A DNA stretch of 64,000 nucleotides from Portunus trituberculatus (lineage: Eukaryota > Arthropoda > Malacostraca > Decapoda > Portunidae), in contig NC_059301.1 in the NCBI RefSeq assembly GCF_017591435.1, forward strand, positions 13,965,754 through 14,029,753, in the 5' to 3' direction. The notes under the pieces are model-generated. The model saw only the letters and a program-made list of their open reading frames with translations, was not told the origin of the DNA and did no database searches. A program made the translations under genes and the position numbers. Numbering within the stretch: position 1 is the stretch's first letter; each line of letters starts with the position of its first letter. This document shows positions 1-13,930 of this stretch, in pieces.

Positions 1-366
1 CCATTCGCGACAGAACAGGAGAAAAGGTAAAAAAATAGATAGAAAAAATATATATATCCTGCAAAATCAACCTCGCGAACACAAACCAGTGAAAGAGGAA
101 CCGAGGAACATTCCCAGAAGAATAACAGCAAGCAATACGTGACACGGGCGATGAAACATAAAAACACAATACAATATGCTACGTATACACTCGTCCCTCT
201 CCACCACCACACCCCACCTCACCGCCTCGCTGCCTTTACGAGGGTTCACGCACGGAGGGAGCAGGTGACGTAACGCATTGTACAGAAAATTAAGTAGGTA
301 TATGACAGGAGCGTGCTTGTGCCTTGGTGTTTATCCAGAGGAGACGTGAAGTGACGCTATGTAGAA

Positions 367-368
<2 letters not shown>

Positions 369-413
<45 letters not shown>
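369..413. repeat. (TG)n microsatellite
   Basis: An uninterrupted TG tract of about 45 bp, 70 bp before a longer GA tract. Confidence 0.95.
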
Positions 414-415
<2 letters not shown>

Positions 416-478
416 AGGGACATGCGAAGAGGAGAGAGAGTGTGTGTGGAAGGGAGAGAATGAGAAAGAGTAAGAGAG

Positions 479-584
<106 letters not shown>

Positions 585-1512
585 GGGGGGAGGAAAGGAG
601 GGAGGGTGCTTGTAATTACCAGGGAGTCAATACCAAGAGAGAGAGGTAGAGCAGTGTTAGGCCAGTGGCAAGCAGGGGCTGCGGTAACCCTCACAACACT
701 GCCAGGCCTTGGAATTGTGACTAACCAACACCTCTCAACGCATTGGCACATCATTACCTATCTTTCCCGCACACTACTATATGACTCAATGCTCCTGACA
801 GCTCTTGATGTCTTCCTCGATCTATTGTTTTTTTTTTTTTTTTGTCACCTACTTTATGCAGTCTATCTCTTTCTCGCAAGCCTATATGTTTCTATGGTTA
901 TGACACCTTTTCTCTCCCAGGGTTAGTCATAAACTTGATCCTGCCTCGCTTGTCTTTGAAGTCCTTTCTTATATGCAAGTAATCTATCCACCCACCTCTG
1001 CTTTCGACCACATCTCTTCCCTTAACGCATCTGTAGTATGTGATTCGATACTTACAGATATTTCCCCTGTAACAGACTCGGTCATATACATCTTCCTCCT
1101 ACTGTTGTCTTTCAGATCCTCATTTTCTGTTTTTGCCCTTCTATTCGTCTCTCGTCACACATCCACGCCCCCAAGAAATTTCAGTAGACGTGCATTCCTC
1201 GGTGAATTTGGTCTAAAATACTTCCTTACCCTGACCTAACCTAACCTTGCTTAAGCTAAGTGAGGACTAATATCTGCGGGGAGAATTCTCGTGTGAGAAA
1301 TTTTATTTATGTGGATTTCCGTACGCAATCTTTAAGTTAGATAGATAGATGGGTAGATAGACAGACAGACAGACTTTTAACTACACATCTATTTAACATT
1401 AACTTGACAAATACTAAAGTTTCAAACATTTTATGCAATACAAAAAATAATTAGAACATCAGGAATTATAAACCAAAATATACGAATATAAAAAAACAAC
1501 TAAGAAAGAAAC

Positions 1513-1564
<52 letters not shown>

Positions 1565-3031
1565 CACTAGTAATGGGAGCTTGTCACAGTATCCAATAAC
1601 AATAATGAAGCGCATTCAACACATAATTCAAACCCTGAATCCTTTTACTCATACGTGCTTTTAGCGAAGAGTGCTCGCCTGCTCCGACCCTGACAAGACC
1701 CCACCTCCCTTACCCCGCCCGATCCCTGCCCCATTACCTCCCTTATCCCACCCCTCTCTCACCCTGCATGGCCATCACACACAACCAGACACGAGAGGAA
1801 GGCCTGGGCGAGGAGGGAGGAATAGTGGCAGTGCAGAGGGTTGGTTTTGGGTAAAAAGGAACAGTGAAGGTTAATAGAGAAAGGGAGAGTGTGCGAAAAA
1901 GCCTGGCAGTGGGAAGGAAGCGTGTGGAATGAGTGGAGTAAATGGACAAAAGGGATTGGATAGAGTGGAGTGGCATAGCGTGGAGGAAGACACTGACTTG
2001 CCTGGGGGACTGGGGCGAGGGTGAAGAGGGGCAGAGGGAATGAGTCAGGCAAGGTGAACACGGACAGGTGAAGTATACAATTAGGTCTCTTTTTCTTTTG
2101 CAGGTGATGACGCAATGCACTCATGTAAGGTGAGGGAAGGCTAGCTGGGTAGTTTCCGTCTGTACTTTGCTGTCCCGTGGTGGTGTGGTGAAGTGCGAGT
2201 TACGCAGTGTACCTCAATGACGCCTCGTGTACCGCTCAGCTCAGGTTATACACTCAGGAGGGAGCTTAGGTAACAGTGATATTCTGACGGTGGCTCTAAC
2301 CTTCGTACATGTATATTGTGCGCTATAAAGGTATAAAAACAACCATTCTTTTCTTTTCTTTCTTATTCTTCCATTCACGCACTCCTCCGTCTCTCTCACT
2401 CATAAAGACATAAACTCATGAAATAATCTTTATGGACTACATACTTTATACGACTCCACGTTGAGATTATATCATATGCCCACGTAAATGTACATCCTAT
2501 GCCATAAAGTTATGTAAGCACGGGTTCTTTTCCTTCTATTCTTACTTACCCCTTTCCACTCTTTCCTTTATATGTCATCCTCTTTCTCACCCACAGAAAC
2601 TTACAGTACTAGTTAAACAACCTCTACAAAACGCATACTCTATGTGATTTAAGTTTAAGAACACATATAACACTCAAATGAAGTTAGTGACTAAAAAATC
2701 AATAAAATAATGTAGTATCCTCTCATTCAATTCTTCATTTGATATTACTGACATATATCAAAGAAAAAAAATAATGATTGATAACAAGATATACGAGTTT
2801 GTGAAGAAAAATGCGATAAAGAAAAGTGAAAAGAACATACAAATATACGTACAATGGCTTTCATGGATAATTGCGGGGTCAGATATGCTAGATCACTTGA
2901 TGACTTTGGTGATAAATATAGGTGGTGAAATACGATGTTGAAATAGGCGTTAATTGAAGCGAGAGTGTGTATTGGGAGGTGGTGGATATTACTACTGGGA
3001 ACGCATACCTTTCCTAACCACTACGCTACTG

Positions 3032-3034
<3 letters not shown>

Positions 3035-3089
<55 letters not shown>
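3035..3089. repeat. (CT)n microsatellite
   Basis: A pure CT tract of about 55 bp. Confidence 0.95.
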
Positions 3090-3092
<3 letters not shown>

Positions 3093-3184
3093 CCACCGCC
3101 TTGCATATAGGAACTAGATATATATAAAAAAATAGCCAAGAAAAAAGTGAACAGAAAAAAATATCATGCAAGGTAGTCATGCAA

Positions 3185-3213
3185 GCACACACACACACAC
3201 ACACACACACACG

Positions 3214-3254
<41 letters not shown>

Positions 3255-3428
3255 CACCCACGTAAACGTACTCAGTATATTCACGCACATAAAATAAAGA
3301 AAATATATAAAATAAAACTAAAAAAAGAAACAGAAATAAAATAAAGAAGGGAAATTATCCAACGCAATATTTTAGAGATTCTGGTAAAAAGATGACGCAT
3401 CCTGCACACGCACGCACGCACAGGCACG

Positions 3429-3496
<68 letters not shown>

Positions 3497-3527
3497 ACTT
3501 TAACACGCAAACACTCATGCAATTCAC

Positions 3528-3564
<37 letters not shown>
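3185..3564. repeat. Cluster of three (CA)n tracts
   Basis: CA tracts lie at 3185-3253 (with one CGAA interruption near 3212), 3438-3491 (preceded by a CG-containing variant run) and 3532-3564, separated by unique AT-rich sequence. Confidence 0.95.
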
Positions 3565-3565
<1 letters not shown>

Positions 3566-3641
3566 GCATTTTTATGACCTATCATCTGACATGAAGTGAC
3601 AATGAAAAATAGAGGAAAAGTAATAAACTCAAGAATCTCCC

Positions 3642-3644
<3 letters not shown>

Positions 3645-3685
<41 letters not shown>
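3645..3685. repeat. (TC)n microsatellite
   Basis: A pure TC tract of about 41 bp. Confidence 0.95.
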
Positions 3686-3687
<2 letters not shown>

Positions 3688-4689
3688 TTACTACCAAAGA
3701 ATAGATTAATCATTTTTCATGTCAAGCCTCCTACGAATTAATAGTTTTAATGGTCACGATTCATTAATAACGATTCATTATGAGATTAGACGCGGGTTAT
3801 GGAAGAAGAAAAAGATGGATATTTGTTATTTATTCTCATTATATTCCTTCCGTACTCTCTTCACATTTACACAAATGAAAGGAAAAGATATAGAGAGAGC
3901 GAGAAAGAGCTAAAATCATTGATGTAAGATAAAATCATCGTCAGAGAGAGAGAGAGAGAGAGAGACAGACATAGAGGCTATGCGTGGAAGAAGGAACATG
4001 GGTTCTATTCGTGACCCAACCTGACCTTCCTCTTCTAAATGTCAGAAGCGTAGGTCATGAAAGAATTAAGTTTTGCAAATCCCAACGAGACATTATATAC
4101 TCGACCTCATGATATGATTCTTTATGGACACAATACACTGGAGAAGAAGAAAATTGTCAAGAATAGACCATTGGAGGAAACTCTACGTGTACATTGTATC
4201 TAAGAATAATCATAGTGAGGAAATTGACTGAAAGAGAAGTAAAAAAAAATATACATGAGAGAGAACCTTTCGTATATATTTAAACCAGAAATGATTGAAA
4301 GAGAACACGATTATGAAGTATAAGGAGAAACTTACACACATATTTAAACTAGTAATGAAGATAACTTAAAAGAATCAGTCACTTTTATAAGCCTTCAAAT
4401 TTGTTTCAATGAGATTACAAAATGGTTCCTTAATCGAACCATAATGGTTGGGCATGTTCTCGTGACTACTTTTACTAATGGTGATGCAGAGCCTATCAAA
4501 CTACGACAAGACAAGAGTTCAAACCATAATAATTCTGAAAACGTCCTTGAAAATGTTATTAACTTGAAAACCAGCGGAAATTGGACGTCAAAATGTTTTT
4601 TTTTCCTTCCTCATACATCAGAAGTCGACGAAAAGCAATAAAGGACAAATAGAAAGAAATGCTGGTTAACGTCTCTGAAATAGAAATTG

Positions 4690-4860
4690 GTGTAGGAGAA
4701 GCCTGTTTGGTTCCTCTGAGGTGCCTTGATATTCCTCCTTGGAAATAACTCAGGTCGTAGTCAGGAGGAAATACAAAAGCAGGAAGAGAGCTCCAGAGTT
4801 CACCAATTCGAGAATAGCGGTCGTAATGCGCCTCACCCACACACGCATTAAGGAACCATA
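4690..4860. repeat. Dispersed repeat fragment, related to 41230-41390
   Basis: The stretch around 4768-4805 (aaatacaaaagcaggaagag and following) closely resembles 41318-41346 (aaatgcagaagcagggaggg and following), with weaker similarity on both sides. It is probably part of an interspersed element; I cannot assign a class. Confidence 0.4.
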
Positions 4861-5345
4861 TGTGTCTCACAACAACAACTGCTGCAGCGCCATCACTCAC
4901 ACTCACAGTCCTCCATTACCACACTTGGCTATGCAATTACACACATTTATAACCACAAAAAACGGGATAAAACCAAGAAATATGAGTGAAGCTAATGCAT
5001 GTACTTACGTATGCATTCTCGTCCTCGGTTTCTGTCTTTCTCCGTCTCTCAGTCCATCCATCTCCCCCCACACATATTATTTTTCTCGTATCACCGTTTT
5101 CTTTCATGTTCCTTCCTCGCACTGCCTTCCCCCTACTTAGCTCCTGCCACCCACCCGTCTTCTGCGTCCCTCCCTCCTGCCTCTCCTCCCTTCCTCCCTC
5201 CTTCCCTCCCTCCCTTCCTTACAGCACACCCGCACTGCGTCGCTGAGTTGGTGGCGTTATGCAATTCATTATAGAAGCTCTCGTGTCACTCAGTCAAAGC
5301 TTTCCCTCCTTCTCTCGCTGGGGTGCTGCCACTGAGAAGCTTGTT

Positions 5346-5349
<4 letters not shown>

Positions 5350-5407
<58 letters not shown>
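5350..5407. repeat. (GA)n microsatellite
   Basis: A pure GA tract of about 57 bp, closely followed by a CA tract. Confidence 0.95.
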
Positions 5408-5408
<1 letters not shown>

Positions 5409-5461
5409 TACATTACTGACAAAACAAGGAGACCTACATCTCATATTGATAAACAAACACC

Positions 5462-5464
<3 letters not shown>

Positions 5465-5526
<62 letters not shown>
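5465..5526. repeat. (CA)n microsatellite
   Basis: A pure CA tract of about 62 bp. Confidence 0.95.
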
Positions 5527-5528
<2 letters not shown>

Positions 5529-6741
5529 TTGCTAGGAGTCACGCGCCGCCTTGGCTCCCCTCCGAGAACAAGGCAATTAATTATATGGACGTATATCTGA
5601 ATTCAAAGTGGCGTTTAGCCGCCATTTAGACGCATTAGCATGAGTGAATCTCGCCTGGCCGTCCTCTAGGTGGGTCTCTTGGTCACAACACGCTTGCTGC
5701 CTCACTAGTGTCACTGGCGGCTTACTAAGTGACTCCTGGTGACTTGATGAAAGTTAACTGGATAATTACGATATTCATATAATATTTATTTCTATTTTCC
5801 GTTCCTTCAGTGTTCCTGTCATCTTTTGCCACAGAGGACCAACCTTCAACAATGATTCTTCGCTGATTCCTCACCTACACCCAACACAAGCATGTCTTCC
5901 TTCATTGCATCCATAATAGATCTAATTTTCATATGAAAAGGCGAAAACTTAAGAATTAAAAACACACTGAAAAACATTAATCAGAGATCAAGTATTGAGT
6001 ACTGCTCTCCCTAATATAATTCAGAAGCAAAAAAAAAGTTTCATCGTGGTTGGTCATATTTCATCCTTGAAACACTACGCAATAGTCATCGCAATGTGGA
6101 AGAACAAAGACAACAAAGGAGAGTTACAGGTGTCTATCATGATATAATGCTTATTGTTCATTAATTAAAGCTAAGATGGATTTCTTTTCCACACTTACAA
6201 GATGGAAGAACAGAGAGTGGAAGAAAGTTCCTGGGAATATTATGATATCCTGAACGCTTTTTAATGATCATATAAAATTTGAATTTTTTGGGAGTATTAG
6301 GAAGTGGAAGGCGAGAGAACAGAGACTACCAGTGGATTCCAAAATATATTATAAGAATAATACTTATCGTTCATAAACTGAGTAAAAGTAGAAAAACTTT
6401 TAACAGTTCAGTTCTTCACTATTACAGCGGCACCTCCTAAATGTTCCTAGAATGTATGCTAAAGACACTGATAGCAAGGGACTTAACCATTGCAATATTC
6501 AACCTCGTTACCGAACCCCTGGCCAGCCCGCATACCGTCCCGCTGTGAATTATGCAAGTGAAACGCTAATGGTTCTTAAAAGAGGGCATTTAGCGACCCC
6601 CTCCCTCTCGAATCAGGGGAATTAGATGACCCGTGTTTGCCCCTGCATGCGATCCACAGACGTGCTTCTGCTCCACACCTCGTGCACACCCTATGACCTT
6701 GATCCTCGATATTCATTTGCATTTACGATCACTAAAAGCCA

Positions 6742-6742
<1 letters not shown>

Positions 6743-6816
<74 letters not shown>

Positions 6817-6829
6817 ACACACACACACA
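6743..6829. repeat. (CA)n microsatellite
   Basis: A CA tract of about 87 bp with a single ATA interruption near 6811. Confidence 0.95.
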
Positions 6830-7408
6830 TTAGTTTTTTTAGTGTCTTTTGCAGCTCTTCACCGAGTCGTTCGTATATTTTCAAACTTCTCAGCGACTTA
6901 CCTCTCATACATTTAGAAGATTCTAGTTTTTGTGGCTTTCAAGATAGCGTTTATGATTTTAATGATAGTTTTATTCACAATTTCGCATCAGCAGGGGTCA
7001 AAAACTCATGAGAACACACCCTATTATCTCTGCGGGTTTTGAAATAGTCCTTATGATGGGACAAATGCTCAACAATACGGGCTACGCCCACGCAGCAGAG
7101 TGGTGGTAACTTTCAAGTGCTATAACGCACCAATATTTCAGATCAGCCTCAATCTGTTTCCTTCCCAAAACTGCACATTTGACTTTTCTTATCTCCTTTT
7201 TTAATGTTACTTCAGTAGGCATTTGAACATAAACGCAGAGTTTTTTTTTTTAATCTCTCTTTTTTTTTAGAGGGGTTTTGGTCAAAGGTAACAAAATAAC
7301 AACGAAAGAAAGGGCTTGGTGAAGATGCCAGTCCCCAAAAAACAGAATAGTCCAAAATAACATCGGAAATCACGGAGACGTGTCTTGAATTCTTCCTCTT
7401 GAAGGAGA

Positions 7409-7609
7409 TTACCCCTTCAATATTGAGGCGCATTTCTACCTTGATTTTAGGGTATGATTAGACGATTTTATTTACACTAGAAAATGTGTATGGAGGTCAA
7501 AAGTCTTTAATATTCTAATCCCAACATATGTTTCTGAAGCTGTATAAAATCGCCAAAGAATAAGTAGAATGAATATGAAAATGCGTCTTGGTACTGAAGA
7601 GATTTAAGC
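7409..7609 (+). mobile_element. piggyBac-like MITE, degraded copy 1
   Basis: This region aligns along its length with the MITE copy at 22448-22659, including shared blocks such as tatggaggtcaaaa near 7490 and gctgtataaaatcgccaaa near 7539. Its ends (accccttcaatattga on the left, ggtactgaagag on the right) are decayed versions of the terminal inverted repeats, and the TTAA flanks are not intact. It has no coding potential. Confidence 0.65.
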
Positions 7610-8251
7610 AAAGAGTATTTTGATAGACAGTTGAATGAAAGAATGGATCGTTTTGAATACGAAGTGTGGTTATTGAACTTTTACCGCGAGGATCAGTATT
7701 GAATTTTTAACGTGAGGAGCTGTACATAACCAATCACTTAGAATAACGTGCAGCCATTCGTCTCTTCATGTTGTCTCTGTGTCTCGGTAAACTAAAACTA
7801 TCAGTTATATATGTGCCTTTAAAAAGTAATGCGGTATTGATATGACTATCTGTAACTTCAAACGTATCACTTTCAGCAAATTTGGCTAAATATTTATAAA
7901 TCTGAAGTAATGACAGCTACTACCTTCAACACATTTGACGATGTACTGTGGAGAATTTTTACAATACTGAATAATTTTTGTGAAAGGTGGAATAGTCTAA
8001 CAGGATGCGTCATCTTGTAGAGGAGTATTTTACGAATTTTTTGTAATGATTCATAAAATAAATCTGCGTAAGCGAGGACTTAACACAAAGACAAAAAAGA
8101 AACATAATTGCTGACGGAAGTTTTAAAGTTGGAAGAGCTGTCAAAAAACATCGATTCCATGATATACTGGACATGTGAAAAGCCGTCTAGAGAAAGAAGA
8201 AGTTGTAATATTTCATAAGGAACGCGCCTCTTTGTGATTACATAAAGATCC

Positions 8252-8300
8252 ACCACCACCACCACCACCACCACCACCACCACTACCACCACTACCATTA
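8252..8300. repeat. (CCA)n microsatellite
   Basis: A CCA trinucleotide tract of about 48 bp with ACT variants at its right end. Confidence 0.9.
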
Positions 8301-8637
8301 CCATCATCAAACTAACTGTAACGCTGACCCCAACACACACATTACTACCCTACTTATGGATTCTAAATGGAGAAACTGTAGTTGTGCTAGTGAGAAATGT
8401 AATTAGACTAAATGAATCGCCTCTTAATTACACACAAACGCCTTATCTGGCAGCCATTAAGTGTACTGACGGGTTGAGGCCAGACAGACAACGCGCCATT
8501 AACCAACAGAGTCCTTCGGATACACCGTGGGAGTAGTGACCCAGTACCCGCCTGACCCACATAGACCACTGGGACTCCCCGTCTCTGTTTACTGGAAGGA
8601 TATTAACCGCGTTTAGCCGGAAAGAGAGAAGGGGAAT

Positions 8638-8673
<36 letters not shown>

Positions 8674-10299
8674 AAACAGTCAGACAAATAAACAGATAGA
8701 CATTTAGCAAAAATAGACAGAGAAACAGACAGACAGAAAGAGAAACGGACAGACACAAACAGAGAGGTAAAGGTAATAAACCAGATTTATGCACACCTAT
8801 GCATTACACCTTCACACTTTACGGCATGCTTTTTAGAAATAACAATGTGTTGTGGCTTACAGTTGTGTTCCCAGCGCGGTGTGTTGAACGTGTCAACAAC
8901 AACAATAATAATAACAACTACGCTCGATGCATTAATGTTTGAATTACTCCTGCACTCCGTACATGCCTCACCTATCTTAATTTTGAAGTTCTTTGCTGAT
9001 TGTTTCTAATACTATAATCATCATCATCATCAACAACAATAATAACTACTGCTACTACTGCTATTGTTGCTATTATCATTTCTACTGCGCCATCTATCAA
9101 ATCCACATGATATGAATGTGTGTGTGTGTGTGTGTGTGTGTGTACTCAGCGATCGCTTCGTCCTCTACTCCTTGACAGATGTGGTCGATCCCCAGTGTGT
9201 AGTGAACCATAAACCTGATCTGCTGCTTGTATATTTCATAAAGAAGAGAAAGAAAAAAAAATGTTATGTCCCTTATGCATGTTTAAAAGGTTGGATGGAT
9301 TGAGGAACAACGCTTCAAGTGTGTGGGTCAGAATGATAAATCACGGGAGCCATTGCTTTGTTCGCGGGAATCCTGTGAGTGAGTGTGTGAGCGTGTGGGT
9401 GTCTCAGTTTCTTTTTTTTTTCATGCCTGAAGAAGGTTGACCAAGGTCATCATATTGGTGAAAAAAACATGTACTGCCTTAGAAAAAAGTTAAATATTGA
9501 AAAAAATCAACGTCTGCAGCTGATAAAAGTCGAAATGTACCGATTCTCTTTTCTTTAAGCAGTTAAGTCACATCAGGCACGAAAAACTCAGCGCCAAAAA
9601 AAAAAAAAAAAAAAAAACGCAAACTAAGCAACGTCTTCAAATTAACTTCAGTTTATCTTTTCTCAATTTCTGGTTGAAAATGGTTCGGGGCATGAAATAG
9701 TAAAGAAAACTGTTACACAATGTATACAAGTTAATATCAGCTTAATTCTCTGGAATCTGTCTCAGCTGAATATAGTTTGTGGCGTAGAATAGGAAGGAAC
9801 AAAAAAAAAAAATTCAGTTTGTTGCTATGATAAACTTCAGGCACTCCGTTAAAATCACTGTGAAAAAAAAAACCCTTGAAATGCCTCAAATGTGTTTCTT
9901 TCTAGTTGAGCGCAAATTCAAGCCAACTGATGCGTTTTTTAAGCTTTTACGTCGCTGTTTCTTTGATGAATGAAGGCCAGGACTATGCCTATTAGCAAAG
10001 GGTATTGGTTATCACATTTGGGAACCGTTACATGGAGCAGATTCCCTTCCTAACCTCTGACTATGTGAGGGATTCGAGCCCTGATTCGAACACTAGCGCC
10101 CTTTCACTCACACTACCACTGGAGCAACGGCAGAATTCTACAGTTATGCCTGCAAATAACATAACAGATAATGGTAGTCACTCCTCCACTCACTCTAGCT
10201 GATCGTGCTGAAGTCACTATCCAGTCACGCTATTCTGGAAGCAATGTTGGCACCGCTAATCTCATTGACGGTGATAAAGAGAGGCGGTGGCACACTTAC

Positions 10300-10554
10300 T
10301 TTGGTGAGGTTGAATGTGGCGTTGTAGCTGAAGGTGAGATGCACGAAGGAGGCGAACACATCCTTGTACGTGACGGTAAAGTCCTCAGGGGGCGCGGGAG
10401 GCGGGGGCGTGGTGGTGGTGGGACCCGTGAAGATGTGCGCCTCTGTGGTCAGCCCCGGCGGGATGGCAGCGGCCCCCAGAACGCCCGCCGGCACTCCGCA
10501 CCACGCCCACACCCACGCCCACACCAAGCTCACGGTACGACACGGTCTGTACAT
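10300..10554 (-). CDS. Signal-peptide exon of an unrecognised secreted or membrane protein (partial)
   Basis: An ATG at 10554 on the minus strand begins a frame that looks like a first coding exon. Residues 1-30 carry a basic start (Arg3, Arg6) and a hydrophobic Val/Trp/Ala stretch ending in Ala-Ala-Ala, as in a signal peptide. A Thr/Pro-rich linker follows (residues about 44-56), then a segment with two N-glycosylation sequons (Asn-Ala-Thr and Asn-Leu-Thr, residues 78-84). The exon ends in phase 0 at a strong donor (AAA then gtaagtgtg). The surrounding 550 bp is much more GC-rich than its neighbourhood, as expected near a promoter. I see no continuing exon to the left in this window, so the next intron would have to be long. 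I do not recognise the family. The frame is also open upstream of the ATG, but the signal peptide supports this start. Confidence 0.45.
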
Positions 10555-12802
10555 ACTAGTAAGGCGAGTAGCGAGTCGAGTGTTCGCATAGGAGAGGCTC
10601 AAAGGTGAGGCTTCCCAGGGCTTCTCCCGCCGCACTTGGCACACGCAAGCAAGGCCGCTGCCCTCAAGGCGTCCCCCGCTCCTCCGCCTCTTTCTCTCCC
10701 CGAAGACCTCAGAGGAACATGGTTTTCCGTCTGGCTGATCACCTTTCCTTTCCAGCCTGTCTTCATGTCGCTCAGGGGCCGCGTTGAGAGGCCTGTCTGC
10801 GGGGCCTGGGACCACACAAAGCCTCAGCAGGGGGTGGCTATTCGCTGGGCCTGAGTCTCTGGCTGGATCGGCGGCCGCAGCATGATCTTGGCGGGGAAAA
10901 CGTGAGCAGCGAGAAGACAGAACTGCAGACGGAGGCGTGGTTGTGGTGGAACGGTGGTGGTGTGGTGGTGGTGAGGGAGCGTGGCCTGTAGTTGTGGTGT
11001 GTGCTGTTGGTTAGCGTGCAGCGTGGGTCGTGTAATAATGCAATGGAGATTATTAGTGTTGTTGTTGATATTGTTGTTGTTGTTGTTTTGGTGGTGGTGG
11101 AAGTGGAGGAGATGGTAGTAGTGATAGTGGTGGTGGTAGAGTCGTGGCGGAAAGGAAGTGCTCGGCGACGCTCTGCCCAACACACTGACCCTCCACCTGT
11201 CCACCAACCTTTCCTCCACCCTCCCTCTTCCTCTACTCCACATCCTCCCCCTCTTCTTCCCCCACCTCCAGCCTTACCCGTCTTAATGCCTCATATCCCC
11301 TCTTCCTTGCCCCTCCACCTTCTCATCGCCTCATTGCTTTAGAAACCCCCCTTAGTCTCCTCTTTACTCCCTCACCCAGTCCTTCCTTCCCTTCCCTCCA
11401 AGTCTTCACCCTTCATCACCCTGACCTTCCTTCTTTCCCTCCCTCCTCTTCTTTCCCTTTCCGCCACGCCTCACTTACTCTTCCTTTCCCATAACTCCTC
11501 TTTTTTCACCTTTTTCTTGTTTCTTATCCTCCTTCCCTGTCTCCCTCCCACCGTCATTTATCTCCACCTAGTAATTAACTCGATCTCTCTCAATAAATTA
11601 CCTGTGATCAGACTTCGATCTGCCGCGGCCTTAGGTAACGAATAGCCGCCCAGGAACGTTTATTCTCCTTCGCTAAGAGTCTTGGCGTCAGCGCAGTGCG
11701 GGAAACGTGTGCGTGCCCTAATGCACATAGAAACAGCGCCGCCAGTTGGAGGTTATGACGCGTCCCTGGTTGTGAGTGATTCTTGTGGTCGCTTGCGTGT
11801 TATGTGGGAGGACGTGCAAGGCTTTGCGTCTTGTCCACAGGTATTTACGACTTGTGAAGTACGAACATAGATATGAGACGTGAGTTACGGCGCCGCGACA
11901 AGGTGGTAAGAGTGAGTTGCGTCTCTCGTTGTAAATTGTGGTGAGCCGGTTCGAAATCGGAACATTTGCGCCGGAAAGTGAGCATCGTACCGCGTAGCCT
12001 CGTGACTCCAGGTGTGGTGAGCGAAGGATGATTGCGTGCAGCACAAACACAATAGAAGCAATCAAGGCGGCACAGAAGAGTAATGCAAAACATGTCTAAC
12101 AGGTACAGAATACGTTAAATACAAATCACACTACTTGCTATTGAATCAATTAATCGATTGCGGAGCCAGTTAGTTAAAACTGCCCCATTTGTATACTAAG
12201 GAGCGACGTCGCCACTGAATGTCTCAGCATAAAATCAATAGGTAAGAATGTCAGTTGCTATAATGGAAGGTAACCAAAAAGTTGCAGCAAAATTACACAA
12301 AAAAGATAATTCATAAACACACAAAATAGTATGATAAAATAATATTGAAAATAGAATAAAACATAAAAGAATGAAGAAAAACTATGAGCATAAAAAGAAG
12401 ATGACTTTAAACATAATGATAAGAAAATAAACTGATTACAAATAGGAACTAAAAAGAATGAATGTGAAACGATTACATACATTAGCATCATTTCACGTAA
12501 CATACATGCCATACAAATAATCACAAAACCAATATATTGTACAGATGTCACGTAAACAGACTTAAACAAACCAAATCTAGTCTTAGCTAACCTGACTTTA
12601 CTTAACCACACCGAATAATCAAAGTCTCAAACCGTGTATTGGTCTTTGCTCCTCCTTTGTATTCCTGTGTGTGAGAAGCAAACAATGGGGTTGAAACGCA
12701 AGGAAGGACAGGGAGGGTGCTTGTCTTGGGCGTTCAACAGGCGACGGGATGCGAACCGGAGTAAGTGATTATGTGCGTGTAGCAAGCCACTAGGAAGCCA
12801 CT

Positions 12803-12869
<67 letters not shown>
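12803..12869. repeat. (TG)n microsatellite
   Basis: A TG tract of about 67 bp. Confidence 0.95.
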
Positions 12870-13113
12870 ATGTGCGTGTATGGCGTGGCGTGTGCGAAGG
12901 GAGCCTGATTTTCTTCATTTAGTGTTATAAGAAAGGGATGGAACACACTGGCTGGGATAGGTATCGACCTCATGTGTCCCTCCCACAACACTCTCTTCCT
13001 TCCCTCCTTCCTCCTTTCCTTCTGTCCTTCCCTCCTTCCTTCCATATCCCCTCCTCCCTTCCTTCATTCCTTTTTTACTCTCATCGTAAGGCTGTCTCTC
13101 CTGTGCCGTACCG

Positions 13114-13160
<47 letters not shown>
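13114..13160. repeat. (CA)n microsatellite
   Basis: A CA tract of about 46 bp. Confidence 0.95.
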
Positions 13161-13163
<3 letters not shown>

Positions 13164-13384
13164 TCATGCAGGTGAAAAGACTCCATTAGTACTGGAGCAG
13201 GTATTCCAGCCAGACCATTCGCTGACTGTACCATAACGGAGAAGAAACACGCTTTGTCACGCTCAATCACGCTCATTCACGTACTCATATATTTATCCGC
13301 CAAGCTCCGTACAAAGCAACACTAAGTCAATTTCTCTCTTTCCTCGCACTTAACGCACTTAGTGACTCTGAAAACGAAAAAGTA

Positions 13385-13930
13385 GGTTGTGTATAATCAT
13401 GTGCACGAGTGAGAAAAAAAAAAAAAAAAAGAAGTCAAGAAGTGCTCATAGTTGCTCCTGTGTAAAAGAAAGTCTCTCTCTTCTTTACACTAATCGAAGT
13501 TCATGAGTCTGAAAATGAAGAAATAGTGTTGCGGTCTTGCCAGTTTTCAATGTATATAATTACGTGCCTGAATGAGAACAATGAAATAAAAAAAGGAAAA
13601 CACACCAAGGCTATTAGTTTTCCGATGTAAATCATATTCTCTATTTTTCCAAGTAAATGGTGGTAGTTGCTCTGAGAGTCAGTTTTATTCTATATAATTA
13701 AGTGCATGGATGACAGAAAAAAAAAAGCATCAAGGCTACAAGTCAAGAACTGGTGATAAATGTTCATGTGTAAATCAGTTTCCCTTTCCTTTCCAAGACA
13801 AACACAGGCATACTCAGTGTATATAATTGTTTGCATGACTGAGAACAAAAAAAAAAAAAAGAAAAAAAAAAGATCAAGGCCATTACAGCCAAAACGTGTT
13901 GCCATTTGTTTTTACTATTTTTCGCAAGTA
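13385..13930. repeat. Degenerate tandem array, about four units of 130-165 bp
   Basis: A recurring block reads roughly tatataatta-[ac]gtgc-atgaatgaga followed by a long A tract and then a tcaaggc-type motif. It begins near 13391, 13553, 13691 and 13819, giving spacings of about 162, 138 and 128 bp. Between blocks a weaker common segment (a cagtttt or ctcagtg motif just before each block) also recurs. The units are strongly diverged, so this is an old tandem array. Confidence 0.6.

Noticed and set aside
1230..1252. Two CCTAA units resembling arthropod telomere repeat (TTAGG)n
   Set aside because: There are only two units, and a similar pair occurs near 41620; this is chance level and not an internal telomere array.
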